A stretch of DNA of 64,000 nucleotides from Cafeteria roenbergensis. Its lineage: Eukaryota; Sar; Bigyra; Bicosoecida; Cafeteriaceae. The notes beneath the pieces are model-generated. The model ran no database searches. It was not told the DNA's origin and saw only the letters and a program-made list of their open reading frames with translations. This document shows positions 40,836 to 53,308 of this stretch, in pieces (position 1 is the first letter of the stretch; every line of letters starts with the position of its first letter). The translations under genes were made by a program, and so were the position numbers. The stretch spans positions 124,001 through 188,000 of the forward strand of contig VLTN01000042.1 of NCBI GenBank assembly GCA_008330645.1, written 5' to 3'.

Positions 40836-43800
40836 GCAATCCGCCAGTCGACTCTCACGGCTCCGCCTCCCTCCACTGCCCTTGCCCAGCGTCGCAGCAC
40901 CCGCTCGCAGTTGCGGCGATCGCTGGTTCCGGTCGGAGCATGGGCGCCAGATGAGCTCCTCTCTTCCGGGGATCATGTGCGAGTGACATGGAAGTCGATG
41001 GGCACATGGTTCGATGCAGTGGTACTGGAGAAGCGCAGAGCCACGCAAGCCGAGCTGCGGGCGCACTGGGGCAGCACTGCCAGGCTTGTGGTCGACGAAG
41101 ACTCAGTGGCACAGCCGCTTTCGTCGTCGCCGGCTGGCGGCAAGCGAAGCCGTCCCTCCCCGCAAGCCTCCAGGCTTGCTGCTGCGGTTTCTGCCAAGGA
41201 CCGACCTTCGGTGCTGCTGCCTGGAGCGCGAAGTGGTGCGGCAGCAGGCCCCTCTGGCAGAGCTGCCTCAGGCACCTCTCACGGCAGCTATGCGGCCGCA
41301 GAGCTGCCAGCTCCATTCCCTGCTCGCCGAGCAGCGTTCGTGTCGCGTGCTCAGCTGATCGCGTCGCTCGGTCCAACGCTGGGCAGAGCTGTGAATGTGG
41401 AGGAGTGCTGGTCCTACAGGTTGCTGTATCCAGAGGAGGTCGGATCGCAGCGCGAAGAGTGGCTTCTAGCAGGGGCAGCAGGGCTGGAAGTGGCGCTGGA
41501 GGGGCTTCCTGCTGCCATCAGGGCAGCGGTTTCAGCAGGGGGGCGACGTCGACGAGAGGCGTTGGGTCTGGCCACACCTGCTCTGCACGCAGCAATCGAT
41601 GCTGCTCGGGAAGCAGCTCTGCACGATGAAACCATCGCCGCTACGTCGGCTCAAAGAACAGGCGACACAGAAGGCGATTTTGCTGCCTTGAGCGGCGGAG
41701 GCGATGCTGGGGCAGGTGCTAGCCGAGGTCACGAGCGCGCCCAAGCCCCAGGTGCCGCAGCTACGGAGCTTGTTGCAGCTGACGACGTCGGTGCCTGCAG
41801 CTCTGACAACAGCTTCGTCTTGGAAGAGGCAGGCGGTCGGCAAAGGACGAAGCGAGGCCGTCGATCGTCTGGCAGAGCCGCTTCGCCAAGAGTGTCCAGG
41901 ACGCAAACACCGTCAAAGCGACCGCGTCGAGCCCGCGCGCGCCAGAGCCGACGCGATTCTCCGTCGCCAGAAGGCCTGCCAGGTGAGGGTCTCAAGCAGG
42001 TGGCCTCGCCGTCAGGGTCGGGAACGCCACCGAGGAGACCTCGCCGGGCAGAGCCAGCGGAGCTCCGCCTGCTCCGCCTCGAGCACAACAACCCGGGAGT
42101 CCGTGAGCTTGCGGAGCGTTCGGACTCGCGCGCTGCCGCAGCTGCCAGTGGGCCGTCGGCAGAGCGATCCTCGAGCACCTTCAGCGCCGCAAGGGAAGGT
42201 GGGGCCGCGGGCGGTGGTGCGCAGGGCGATCACGAAGCGCAGGCGGCTGCCGGCTCGCCAGCGAGAGCCCGCCGGCGCGCATCTGGAAGCCGGATTGCGC
42301 GCTGCATCGCGCCGTACTTGCGGGACCCGCACTCCCCTGCTGGCGAAGCAGCAGTCGGAGGCCAGCGTCGCAGCCGCCGGCGTGCGGCGTTGGCGGCGGT
42401 CACGGCCCTGAAACGGCTGTCGGCTGGCGAGGACAATTCCGGCGGAGCTGGTCCCACTGCCCGTGAAAGCTCTGCCCCAAAACACAGCCGCCCGCATCGC
42501 CGTCGCCGGGCCGATGCCGCCGCCAGCGACTCCCGCAACGGAAGCTGCTGTGACTCGGACTGCGACTCGTCGTCAGCAGATGGCTCGAGCGATGCACCAG
42601 CGGGGACTTCCCGCATCAGGAGCGCAAATCCAGCGAGGGGGTCGATGCGTGCAGGGGGGTCGGTGGGCAGCCAAGCCGATTCAGCGACGGGGCATGGTGC
42701 GATGCGGCGTGGCAGCAAGCGCCGTCGCGACGGGTCGCAAAGAGCCAAGCATCAACGAGCAAGGAATTCAAGACTGAACTTCGACGTGGTGTTCAGTCAA
42801 GACGTCGGTATGGACACGAGCGGTGCCTGGGGCAGCGACTCAGCGGATGACGAAAGCGATGCCTCGCTGGACGACGCTCTGAAGTCGGACGATGACACTT
42901 CCGACCAAGACGCAACTGAAGAGTCACTCGAAGCCTTGCTTGACCGCGTCATCCCTCTCCCTGCTCCAAGGGACCCTCTTGAAGCTGCGTTGCGGTTTCA
43001 AAGCCCGACTCTTGCTCAGCTGGTGTGCGACACCCTTAGCATTGCCTGGGGCACGAGCGCAAGCCCCGCGGGAGCCACCGCATCGAAGCCACGGCAAGGA
43101 GCGCCGGCCGGCTCAGCTGGGCCATGGAGAGGGCTTCCGCGGCTTCCGCTGGCGGGCGTGAACGTTGCCCTAACCGGCTTCGCGAAAGAGGCCGCTCCTC
43201 TGCGGCCCGGCGTCCCGACCGCTGCCGTTGAAGCGATCGCCAAGGCGCGCGCAGCTGCAGAGGCAGGAGTGAGGGCGGCGCTTCGCTCTGGCTCTGCACT
43301 TCGGTCTTCTCTGCAGCACTGCAAATCTGCTGCCGACGGTGTGCTTGCGGCTGCTGGAGCGGGGTTTGACGCCGTTTCTGGGCAGAGCGTGACCAGCAGC
43401 AAGCCGGAGTCAGCCACGGCAGCACAGCAACCAGGCAAGCCAGGGAGCCGCCCCGGGGCTAGGCCCCGCCGCCGCAGGTCGCAGCTTCCCGCTCGGTTTC
43501 GCAGCGACTCCAGCGACGCTGAGGCAGACGATTCCGTTTCGAGGGCTGGCCGCAGGGAGGCATGCTTGACCACCGAGGCTGCAGTCGTCCAGGCCTTGTC
43601 TCTTCCCGGCCCGAATGCAGCGGTTGCCGCAGCCACGGACGCGGCGGCACCCGCCAGCGGTCGCATTCCGTCCGTGGTCGATCGAGTAGCACTGCCAGCC
43701 TCCTGCAGATCGGATCCGTCCGCCCCTCCTGGCCTCCCCACCCTGTGGAGTCGTGTTGTGGTGGACGTTCTGGCCGGCACGCCTCCCCCGGGCAGATCTC

Positions 43801-46800
43801 TTCGTCGGCAGCGTGGGTTGAGCTCGGCGGCCAGCTATCCAAGTCGCCCAGTCACCAGTAGCGCTCAGCGGCATCGCAACGACCAGGCTGACGGCCCAGG
43901 CGGCGGGCTGTGGCGCAGATGCCGAGTGCTCACATTGGCTGCAGCGAGCGGTGCAGCGTTGCTTGGAGCATCTGAGCGAAGTGGCTCTGCGCCACGGTCA
44001 GCCGACGCCATCAGAGCTGCTGATGCTGATGCGCCCTTCGTTTACAACCGCCTGGCTGACCAGTCAGCTGACACGGTGGGAAGACAGAGCTGCCTGTGGG
44101 AAGACCGGTCTGAGGCGGAGCTGTTGCGTGCTCGACGCGTCAGAGGCGGCGGAACAGACGGGCGGATCGGGCAAGGCGCGGCAAGGGTACGCACTGATCG
44201 GGACAGGCACGAGCCTGAGGCAGCATGCGGCTCAGGTGGGGGCGGGGCTGCAGGGCCTGGCGGCGCTGCCGAGGGTGCCAGTGGGAGTTTGCAGGGCGAA
44301 GCAGACTGTACGTCCCTGCCCGGCCAAGCTGCGGCCCGAGATGACGCTGACGCACCGATGTTGGCATGGAGAGAGGTGCTCCGTGGCCAGGGCCTGGCTG
44401 CATCACAGGGGGTCACTGCAACCGGCGCTGAGGCCTCTGCTGACTCGGACGGCGAATCGATCGAGACCGACGCTGGGCAGGACCGCGCCGCCAACAGCTG
44501 CAGCTGGCGTGTGGGGGCGGCTTGCATTGACCCGACTTTGCTGTTCGAAAGTGTTTCCAATCCATCGGCATCAGACGTTGCCGCAGCTGTGACGGCGTTG
44601 GGCGGACGGGTGGTCCTTTCTGGTGCCTCCATCGATCAGGTCATGGCTGAGGCGGTCAGGGCCGATGCCGCGAGCCGGTGGGTGTTTGACGCTGCCGAGG
44701 GCAGACGCGCACTAGCATCGGAGACGGGCGGTGCAGAGTCCCCTGAGGCTTCGCCATCACAGCCGGCAGCAGCAGCCGCTGTTGCTGCCGAAACCAGTCC
44801 GAGCAAGCTGCCGATCGATCGAGCTCCGGGCTCCACCCCACCCCAAGAGTCTTCTCGTTTGACAAAGCCCACGGATCCAGAGAGCACGTCTGTTTTTGTT
44901 GTTCTCGGGCCTGCGGCCTGCGGGCGGACGGCGAAAGCGCTAGCTTCCACGGGGAGGGGTGTGGGCGTGGTGCATCCGTCGTGGCTGCTAGCGTGTGCTG
45001 CGAGCGGGGGCCTGGCCGACGCGCGGCCCTTCTTTCTTCCGACGAGGGACTCCGAAGGGCGTCTGACCCTCTGGCCCGGAGCGCCTACGCCTGCGACGCC
45101 GGCGTGTGCGCCTTCCCAGCCGCCGCAAAGCTGGACTCAAGCAACTGCCTTGCGGCTCGCCACCGCCGCGAACTGTCCCCAGTCGCGACTCACAAAGATT
45201 TCCCGTGCAGAGTCAGCCAGGGACCCTAGGACCAGGACTGCCAGTGGAGCAACCGACAGCACTGCCAGCGGCTTGGACCCCCGTTGGCTTGAAGTCGTTC
45301 GGGCCATGACTGATGGTGGTGGGTCCTTTGCCGTTCCGGATTGGTGGTCGTCCGTGACCTCAGCCGGCTTGGCGGCGACTCGGGCTGCGGAACTGTGGCG
45401 CGCTGCAGCCCTGAGGGAGTGCCCCTCCGATCCCGGTGGCAGAGCGATGTTGCACAGCGTCGCTGCTCTGCTGAGCGACGCGTCGTCGCTAGCGTGCGGG
45501 CCGCAGGCAGGATTGGTCGACCCTGGCCGCCTTCTGGCCGAGGTGGCAGCCACCCACGCAATGGATGACAACGAAGAACACTCGCCTGCAGTGGCTGAGG
45601 AGGGAGATGATTCTGCTGTGGCCGGCGCTGCGCTGATTCGAAACGCTGAAGGCGCCTTCAGGCGTCGACTGCTCGAAACTTCAGCAGTTGGGGTTCCCGT
45701 AGAATCACTCCGCGCAGCATTAGGCCGGTTATCCGTCCCAGCCATACCAGAGGCCCGCCGGGACCAAGGACCGGCGGCCACGCCGAGTGGGAACGCTGGC
45801 TCCGGTGCTGGCACCGGAGTTGGACCGGCACTGCGACTGCCTGTGTGGTCTGTGAGCCGCCCGACTGACGCCCGACTGGCGGCGTCGTCGGTGTTGCGGG
45901 CGCAGACGCTCCTGGCATCGCTCGAGCCGGCCAAGCTCGCAGGCTCGCTCGGCGGCTTTGCCTGGGTCTCTGCCGGAAACGATACCACCGATTCGGAGCT
46001 GCTTCGCTCGGCAGCAGCTGCAGCGCTGCTTGAAGGCATTCGGCCTGGCGAGGACGGTATCGGCTCACCGCAAATCGCGGCGTCGTCAGCTTCGTCCGTA
46101 TCGCCGTCGTCGCACCTTGAGTTAGGCAGAGCCAAACCGGAGGGGCAACCACCCCGTCATGGCGGTGCCACTGCGCTTCTGCTGCCGGACTGGTGGAGCA
46201 GCACCATGGGGCAGTCACGGCTGTGCCGAGCCGCTCTGCCGCTGCTTGGGGCGCTGCCGTCTCGACGATCGCTCGCGGGAGTCACAGTGCTCTCGCCGCC
46301 AGGAGCAGCGGGCGTGTGGTTCCGGTGCGCAAGCATTGCTGGTGCGCGAGTCATCAAAATGCCCGCAGTTCCACAGTCAGCAACGTCGTCGTCGTCTCTC
46401 ATTCCGGATGACCTCGAGGATGTCGTTTCCGGTGGCTCGTTGAGCTGCTCTGAGCGACGCCGCCTGGTCCGAGGACTGGTCGAGCGACGCCTCGTCCCAC
46501 AAGGCCCAGCCATTGCAATGCTCAATGCTTGCCTCAATCTTCAGTCCACCCGACGTCGAGCGGAACCTTGGCTGGACTGCACCGGCGTCTCCAGCGGCCA
46601 GATGCACGAAGCCGCGGCGCGAACCATCGCGGCCGCCGCCGGAGTGGTGGTCGTTCAGAGCGACGCGCCGCCGCTGCAGCTCGAGCGAGCAGTTGCGCAA
46701 GTAGTGTCGTCGCCGCTCTGCGCGCTGGCGGGTCGGCTGGCGGGAGCCCCAAGGGGCAGCTGGCGATCGACGGGTGTGCAGCTGGACGCTGCCGCTGCAG

Positions 46801-49628
46801 CAACCGATGCCTCGGGCGGTGGTCGACGTGGGGCGGCGGGAAGGCCACGCCCAGCCGCAGCGGCAGGGTCGGATCTTGCGACCTTGGCATCAGAGGGCGC
46901 TCTGCAAGCACAGGCTCTGGCGTTCAGCAGAGCGGCGGCTGCAGCTGCGGGCCTCCCGGCCGACCAGGCTGCGGAGCACTTGCGCATCAGCCGTGGGCGG
47001 CGGCTTGTCCTTGGAGGCATCCTGCCATCTGTTGCTGCAAATGCGACAGCGGACACTGCCGCTGCCGGTGCAGGCCCGTGGGGAGCGGACACCAGCGTAT
47101 CAGCCGTCCCCTCGGCTCTCATATCGCCGGCCATTGTCTCGCACGAGTGGCTTCTGTCGATGGCATTTTCGCCCAGCTCTTTTGGCAGCGCGTGCATGGA
47201 TTGGCAGCGGCACCAAGCGCTGTCTGCAGGGGCGTCGCGTCGGTCACAGCTCCACCGGATGGCCTCCCGGCCAAGCCGGACACTGAGCAACGCAATCGTC
47301 GGCAAGCCTCCGTCCGACCAGTTCGTGCTGACTCCGGCAGGCTCCGACGGGCGGCTGGTCTACGCGTCGCTCACAGGGCACAGCTTGTCCCACGCGGCCG
47401 ACGTTGCTGCATCCCACCGGCAGAGCCGTTCCACCAAATCCCCTGCGGCCGACACACTGGATGCTTGCCGCGCGCGGCCTGGCCACCAACCCATCGCTAG
47501 CAGTTTCATCATGTGCCCGGTGGTCCCTGGAATGGCTGCGGCTGAGGCTCTTGCGCGAGCCTGCGGCGGGTCAAACAGGGGCTCGCCTTCCCAGCCACCG
47601 CACCACCTGCGCTGCAAATGGGCGCCAGGAACTACGCCCGAAGAGCTCGTCCGGAGGCCCGTGGCGCTGCCCCTGGGAGCCGCAGCGGAGTTGCTGTCGA
47701 GCGGATGGTCGGCAGCGGATGGCATGGCTCTGCCGGCACAGCCGCAGATGTGCGGCATTCAGCTCAGCAGCGCCCAGGCGGAAGAGCGGCATTTTGCAGC
47801 CACCCAAGGGCCTGGTTCGTCACGGATGCCGCCATCGGCCACGGGCAGCTGTTTGGCGGTGCGGGTGATGTCATCGCTGAGCGGGGCTGGCTCTGCCGCT
47901 GGCCATGCCGCTGTCGTGGCAGGGGCGGCACGCTCACTGCGCTGGCTTGGCGCGCGCGGCCGTGAAGCTACTGCTGCGTCGCGGAGTGCCGTGGTTGCCG
48001 CTTCGGAGACTGTGGCCTCCACCATTCAGCACCTCTCCCAGCAGTGGCTGGCAGCGCCTGCTAGGCTGGGTGGGGGAAGCAGCGGTGGAGCTGCCTCGCG
48101 GGGTGCCGCGGGTGCATGTCGTGGCCCAGGTGTGGTGTTTTCGTCGGCCGTGCGTGTCAGCGGGCGGCGGGTCGAGGTGGGCGATGTCTGCTTTGTGCGC
48201 GTGCCGGCAGCGTGGGCTGCGGCTGCAATGACAGCGGCTGATTTCCTTGGAGCGCTGCCAGCTGACGCTCTTCCCGATGCAGCAATGCAGCCCGCTGAGG
48301 AGGCATCGTGTGCTGGCAGGGATCGCAATCCGGGCAGCTGCCCTCGGCCAGAGTGTGTTGCTGGCCTTGGAATATGGGATGGCGGCCTGCAGATCCTTCC
48401 GCCTGATGGCAGCGCCAGCCAAGGAGTCGCTTCGTCGGAACCGTCTGCCACAACTGCATGTGGCGGCGGCTTCGTCATTGTGATGGCGCGGCTTGACGGA
48501 GTCTGGAGCGTTGGCGCCCCGGGCGGTGCGTGTCGAGCCTCTGGGGTCAGTCTCCGCACCGGGTCGGCTGCTGCCACGCAGGCAGCCACTGCAACCGGCC
48601 TTCCTACCGTTGCGCCAACGCAGGCAGGTGAAGTGCCAGCGCCGACCTCTTCAGTCGGAGCAGCGGATGTCTCCGGGGGAGGCACAGCCGAAGCTGACGG
48701 GCAACCCTCGAGCGCCAGCGCCAGCGCTGGCAGTCCTGGTGCGGGCAGGCGACGGTCAGCAGCGCTGGCTTCCTTGGGGCCAGTTTGGGTGGGCTCGGAC
48801 GGGAGCGTGTCAAGCCTGAGTGGAGGAGTTGGCCCTCCCTTCGCCCGAGCACAAGCAGCGGCTGGCAGGCGACTTGGAACTGCGTGGGCTCCAGATGCGC
48901 CTTTGACTGCCGAGGCGGCAGAGGCTGTGGCCGATGCTGCCTGTGGGGGCTCAATACCGCGCACGGCCGTCGCAGAGAGGGCCTCGCATCGCCTGCCCGG
49001 GTCTCACCGCGCTGGCTCATGCGCATCTCTCTTTTCCGGAGTCAAGGCTGCTGTGACGCTGCTCAGGGCTGCCAGACCGGCTGCGCACAAGACATCATAT
49101 GCTAGCGCAACGACGCATGGCAGCGGTGGCCTTGGATGTGGCTCGTCGCCGTTGCCTCTCCTTGAGGCTGTGCCAGGATCCTCGACCTGGTGCGATGCGA
49201 TTTCTTTGCTCGGCAGGGCTGTCGTTTGCCCTGAAGGGGCGATGCCGGGCCCAGCATCGGTGCTGAGGTGGTGCGCGGCACGAGGTGTTGGCGCCTGCAC
49301 TGCAGCAGCTGGGGCCGTCACGCGGTGGGGAGTCGAGTCGGTGGCGCGAATGCCAGCTGGAGGCAGGCATGCAGGCAGTCTCAGGCGGTGCACTGCCAAG
49401 CGGAGCCGGCGGGCGCATTCCACCAGCCCGGAGCCCGCGACAGCAAGCCTGCGAACGGCACTGTCCGTGGCCTTGCCACTTCCATCGATCGGGGCCCTAC
49501 GCGAAGGCATGCTCAGCGACTCCGGCTGCTCAGCCAACGGGGTCAATCCTTCGCGCACTCTCGAGGCCGAAGCGGCATGCTTGCCGCAGATGATGTGGGC
49601 CGGTGGGGTGCAAATGTCAGGGCTCTGA
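37809..49628 (+). CDS. Giant protein with Tudor-like and BRCT-like segments (3939 aa)
   Basis: One ATG-started frame of 3939 codons has no stop for 11.8 kb, far beyond chance even at this GC. Most is Ser/Ala/Gly/Glu-rich and looks disordered, including an Asp/Glu-rich first third and a poly-Ser run near 1000. A Tudor-like strand set, GDHVRVTWKSMGTWFDAVV, lies at about 1054; its apparent partner YRLLYPEEVGSQREEWLLA lies at about 1203. BRCT-like elements follow, spread apart by long inserts: LAGVNVALTGF (about 1781), ALGGRVV (about 2262), GVGVVHPSWLLACAASG (about 2385, with the BRCT Trp), then LAGVTVL (about 2822), AGARVI, and PAIVSHEWLLSMAFS (about 3107, second Trp). The order Tudor then tandem BRCT is that of 53BP1/Crb2-type mediators that read histone marks at DNA breaks. 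That identity is inference. Basic clusters suggest a nuclear protein. Confidence 0.6.
40795..40842 (+). repeat. TCG trinucleotide microsatellite (poly-Ser)
   Basis: A run of TCG and TCC triplets lies inside the giant ORF and encodes about 15 consecutive serines. It is a likely site of length polymorphism; its length in triplets keeps the frame. Confidence 0.85.
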
Positions 49629-50628
49629 CAGCGATGTGTGCCGTCCAAGCCTTCGCGAGCGCGAAAGCACCTGCCAGTCGGACTCGAGGCAGCAATCAGA
49701 ACCGATAAAAGTCTCCAGAATGCCAGCGCTCCGCCTCGTGCGACTCAAAATGGTCACACACAAGAGTGCGGGTTGCCGTCCGCCAGCACTGAGGGTGCTC
49801 CCAGGCGACGCTGGTTCTTGCTCGTGGACAAAGCCTGCAGTCAAAAGTGCCACAAAGCTCCACAATTTCTTGTTTCGCTTGGCTGGATAGCATGGTGGCT
49901 GAGGCAGAGCATCCACTCTGTTTGGCAAAGCATAGCCAAAGACTTTGCGAGCTTGGTCTTCGCAAACCGGGTGCTGTTGTCATGCTCCACATTCGGATGG
50001 TGGGCAGCCGCATTGAGAAAGAAGGCGGAGGTCCGGCTGCCGTTGTATGGCAATTGCGACCCGGCTTATGTCGACAAAAAGACTGGTGGAGCTGTCCTCG
50101 ACTACAACGCGAGCATCGGCGGCTGGACCTTTCCCGACCCATTTTCGTTTGAGAACCGCCCTCAAGGCATGGACCGAGCCTATTGAACGTTGCACGACTC
50201 GACCGTCAGCTCGAGACGGCATTTCCCTCTTGGCCGCAGCACTCCAAAGTGCAAAACAGCCCGTTCGATTTGAGAGTGCATCTTGCTTGTGCGAGACGAG
50301 GCAAAGCCGGCCATTGATGCTCGACGGGCACTGGAACTGCGAGTGCAGCCGGAGTGTTGAAACCCATGCAAGGAACGTGCCGCCTCCCTCAGCCCACACG
50401 AAATAGCCCGTTCTGGCTCTCCGTAGCCTTGGGCCTCGACGAAAATGTCCACAATCTTGGAGACCTGGCATCTTGCTGCTCTGCCAGGTTCAAGCCAGTG
50501 GGGTTTCGCAGGGAATCGGCTGCAGCATCGCACAACTCAAACTCGGACCCTCTGAGATCGGCAGCAGCGCACCGGTGTCGTGAAGAGTGCCTGCCTGGCA
50601 AGGAGCCAGCTGCTCAGAGGCTGTTGCA
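49629..50628. other. Intergenic, 1.0 kb, with a possible exon relic
   Basis: No full gene is supported. The plus frame ending at 50186 has a tail of 47 residues rich in Gly, Asp, Asn and aromatics (from LYGNCDPAYVDKKTG to ENRPQGMDRAY) that reads like folded protein, but it has no start, no splice context I trust, and no family I recognise. It may be a gene fragment. The DNA is lower in GC than the giant ORF. Confidence 0.3.
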
Positions 50629-52521
50629 ATGTCCACTGCACGCAGACAGCGGCCACCTGGAGGGAAAAGTCAATGGCTCTGGTCATGGCAGTGCAGAGGA
50701 GACGCAACACTGCGAACCAGCATGGCATACTTTGTCGTGGCTATGCTTGTTGCTGCTGTGTTTCAGCTCATGCCCAGCGTCTCGTCGTCGACGGATGGTC
50801 AGGTGTCTCACTCGCAGGCAAAACCCATCCAGTCGAAAGTTCGTCTTCCTCCGCTTTCCCCGCTGTCAGGCCCTCAGCGAAATGACACCGCTTGCCTGCT
50901 TGCGACCTTGGCATCAGCGCCGTGTCCTTTCCCTGGCGCTGGCTGTGGAAGGAGGCGCCTCGGAGTCGACGCAATGGTCGACAGTGTTGGCCGCTTGGCG
51001 AATAGATTCAGCTCCAACAAAATTGAACCATGCGATGTGGTCACTGGCGAGAGGCTCGTTGACTTGGCAGAAGTCCATTTCTTTTCGAGCCAAGCTGTCG
51101 TCCAGCACAAGCTCATGCAGCTGGCTCCAGCCAAGCCAATCGTGCCTTCTGATTCGAGGGAGAGTTGGGAAAGGCTCATGATTGTACGAATCGCGGCTGT
51201 GGCAGCAGACTTGGATGAAGTGCAGGCTGCTAGTCCGTACATTCGGCGCATGGCGGCCGAAGGCCAACTGACAGGATTGATCGTGCACAATGCAGACGAC
51301 TCGCGCGGCCAGGTCTTGATGCGAGAGCTGCTCGACCAGTTTCCCAGTTTGCACGTCGTGTCCGCTGGGCCAACATTTCGGCATCCGAGATTTCATGGCC
51401 TTCCCATTGGCATGCAGAACGCACGGTGGCACCAGAGCGGGGCGACGGATGCCTCCGATGCAACTCGATGCCCGGTGCAGAATCGAGAGTTCGCAGCCTG
51501 CATGCCTCCGATGTCAATGGAAACAAACCCGCGGCGCCCTGATCTGGCCAAAGCGGCGGAAGCGGCTGGCTTCGCCCAACGACCGCGGACGCCACCGGAA
51601 GGCTACCTGAAAATGCTATGCGGGTGCAACTCTGTTCTTTGTCCCGAAGGAAATCAGCCGGATTCGCACAGGCTGTGGCAAGTGCTGTACGCAGGCGGGC
51701 AACCCGTCATGGAGGATCGTCCTTTCACCCACATGCTGGCCCAGACGGTCCCTGGTTTGGAACCTCGGATGGTTTTCGCCAAGCCCTCCTCGGAGAGCCC
51801 CGGGGCCCAGTCGGCAGAGAGCCACAGACTCCCCGCCTCAGACTTCAGGCAGGCAGTGCCTTGGCTTCGGCTCAGTTGGTTCTCGAATCTCATTTCGGCA
51901 ATTCGCCAAGGGTCTCTGGCACCGCCGGTCCTCCTCGTCGACCCAAGTAATTCTCCTGGCAACAGCTCCAAGTGGGCAAGGAGCGCTCGCCCCATAGCCG
52001 CGGCGAACCCGCACAGTGTTGTCGTCGTGCTTCGTCCAGCCGTGGAGCAGGAGTGCCGGTGGCGAGACTCGGAGTGGGAGTGTGGCCATCTCGATCTGCG
52101 ACCCGCGGGAGGTAATCTGCGGGCGAAGGAAGCTCCCGGGGGTGCCGATATGGACAACCGCGATATTGAGCTACTCAAGGATTGGTCACGCCGCCAAGTC
52201 CGAATGCACGAGCTCGTGTGGATCCGGAAGCTCGTGGCAGAGGTAAACAATCTGGACTTGCTGGCGTTGCGCCCACGTGCCCGCGCCTGGGGCACACGGG
52301 CAACGCTCGGCATGGCAGCTCCCGATGGCAAGGACGCCAAATTGGAGCCGGCGCTTTGCTTCGTCCACGACGACGGTGGCCTTGACGCGGTCAGTCGCGC
52401 GCTTGACGGCCTCAAGCAGACGCCCAGTTCTCAGCTTGCTGCCTCCCGCGACGACATCTCCTGGTTTTCGCTCGCCAACCCCGAGCCCGGATGGATCGAA
52501 CCGGTTTCACCACGAGTCTGA
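50629..52521 (+). CDS. Exostosin-like (GT47-type) glycosyltransferase
   Basis: The ATG at 50629 gives 630 residues; a second ATG at 50722 would start right before the anchor, and an upstream GTG is rejected. A signal anchor (AYFVVAMLVAAVFQL, about 32-48) is followed by a stem and a lumenal domain. The diagnostic segment is LCPEGNQPDSHRLWQVLYAGGQPVM at about 337-361 (conserved Gly-Asn, Asp-x-His-Arg, Trp and Gly-x-x-Pro), the nucleotide-sugar-binding motif of exostosin-like GT47 proteins. GLPIGMQNARW upstream also fits the family. After it comes a hydrophobic/Pro region and a Trp-containing tail with HDDGG. It probably adds a sugar to a surface polysaccharide or glycoprotein in the Golgi; specificity unknown. 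Part of the motif is quoted in pieces: key residues run from Cys-Pro-Glu-Gly to Pro-Val. Confidence 0.75.
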   Translation: MSTARRQRPPGGKSQWLWSWQCRGDATLRTSMAYFVVAMLVAAVFQLMPSVSSSTDGQVSHSQAKPIQSKVRLPPLSPLSGPQRNDTACLLATLASAPCPFPGAGCGRRRLGVDAMVDSVGRLANRFSSNKIEPCDVVTGERLVDLAEVHFFSSQAVVQHKLMQLAPAKPIVPSDSRESWERLMIVRIAAVAADLDEVQAASPYIRRMAAEGQLTGLIVHNADDSRGQVLMRELLDQFPSLHVVSAGPTFRHPRFHGLPIGMQNARWHQSGATDASDATRCPVQNREFAACMPPMSMETNPRRPDLAKAAEAAGFAQRPRTPPEGYLKMLCGCNSVLCPEGNQPDSHRLWQVLYAGGQPVMEDRPFTHMLAQTVPGLEPRMVFAKPSSESPGAQSAESHRLPASDFRQAVPWLRLSWFSNLISAIRQGSLAPPVLLVDPSNSPGNSSKWARSARPIAAANPHSVVVVLRPAVEQECRWRDSEWECGHLDLRPAGGNLRAKEAPGGADMDNRDIELLKDWSRRQVRMHELVWIRKLVAEVNNLDLLALRPRARAWGTRATLGMAAPDGKDAKLEPALCFVHDDGGLDAVSRALDGLKQTPSSQLAASRDDISWFSLANPEPGWIEPVSPRV

Positions 52522-53308
52522 GACGAGTGTCTCGCTCGGCAGCCGACGTGCGATGGAAGCAATCGCACTTGCGTTCCGGGGAAGCGGCCAGCATCTTGAA
52601 CTGCATTCGGATGGATAAGCTTGGCAGCTTGACATGGCATCGGTGCGCACAAGGCGAGCGATGTTGCTTGGCCGTGGCACTGTTGGCAGCGTGACGGGAC
52701 TGTGTGCGTCCTTACATGTCATTTGTGAACAGCATGCCGTTGCTTCGGGACGCGGTTGCAACTTTACAGCACCCCGTGACACTCACCACTGTCCTTGCCC
52801 ACAGAGTTGCGGGCTTGTCGCCTTTTGCACTCTCGACGAATGCCCGGCTGCAGCAAGCAGCCGCGGTGGCCCGACAAAAAGCTTGCCACCCGCAAACCCA
52901 GTGAGCATGTTTGCTGCGCTTTCCGGGCTCAAGGGTGCAGCGCAGCGGCACCAGTCGTGGGCGGGAGCGAGTGCTGAAAGACCGAATTTCTTTCCCACAG
53001 CTGCTTCTTTGCTTGCATATTTGCAAGCCCGCAAATAGCTCCAGCCGTTGGTCGAGAATGCGCAGGTCACGCTTTCGCGAGGCTCCGGCCTGCTTCGCAA
53101 GTGGCGAGGGCTTGGCGTATCCCGGGCCAGCAGACTTTCTCCTTCACCCCGGTGGCACCGCATCCGCAGTCGGGTCGGAAGCCGGCGTCGGGGCGGCTTC
53201 TGAGCGCCGTCGCAGCGCCCGCCCAGAGGCTGAACCCCGCCTCTCGGCGTGGCTGCCAGTCGTCCCCTGGTTCAACCCCATCCCCAGCAACACATCTTTG
53301 GCACTGTC
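52522..53308. other. Intergenic, 787 bp
   Basis: Short frames only, without motifs. Upstream flank of the membrane protein gene at 53309. Confidence 0.4.

Noticed and set aside
38132-40900. Several minus-strand frames of 180-360 codons over the giant ORF
   Set aside because: Ser/Ala-rich mirror images caused by GC-biased third positions, without domains.
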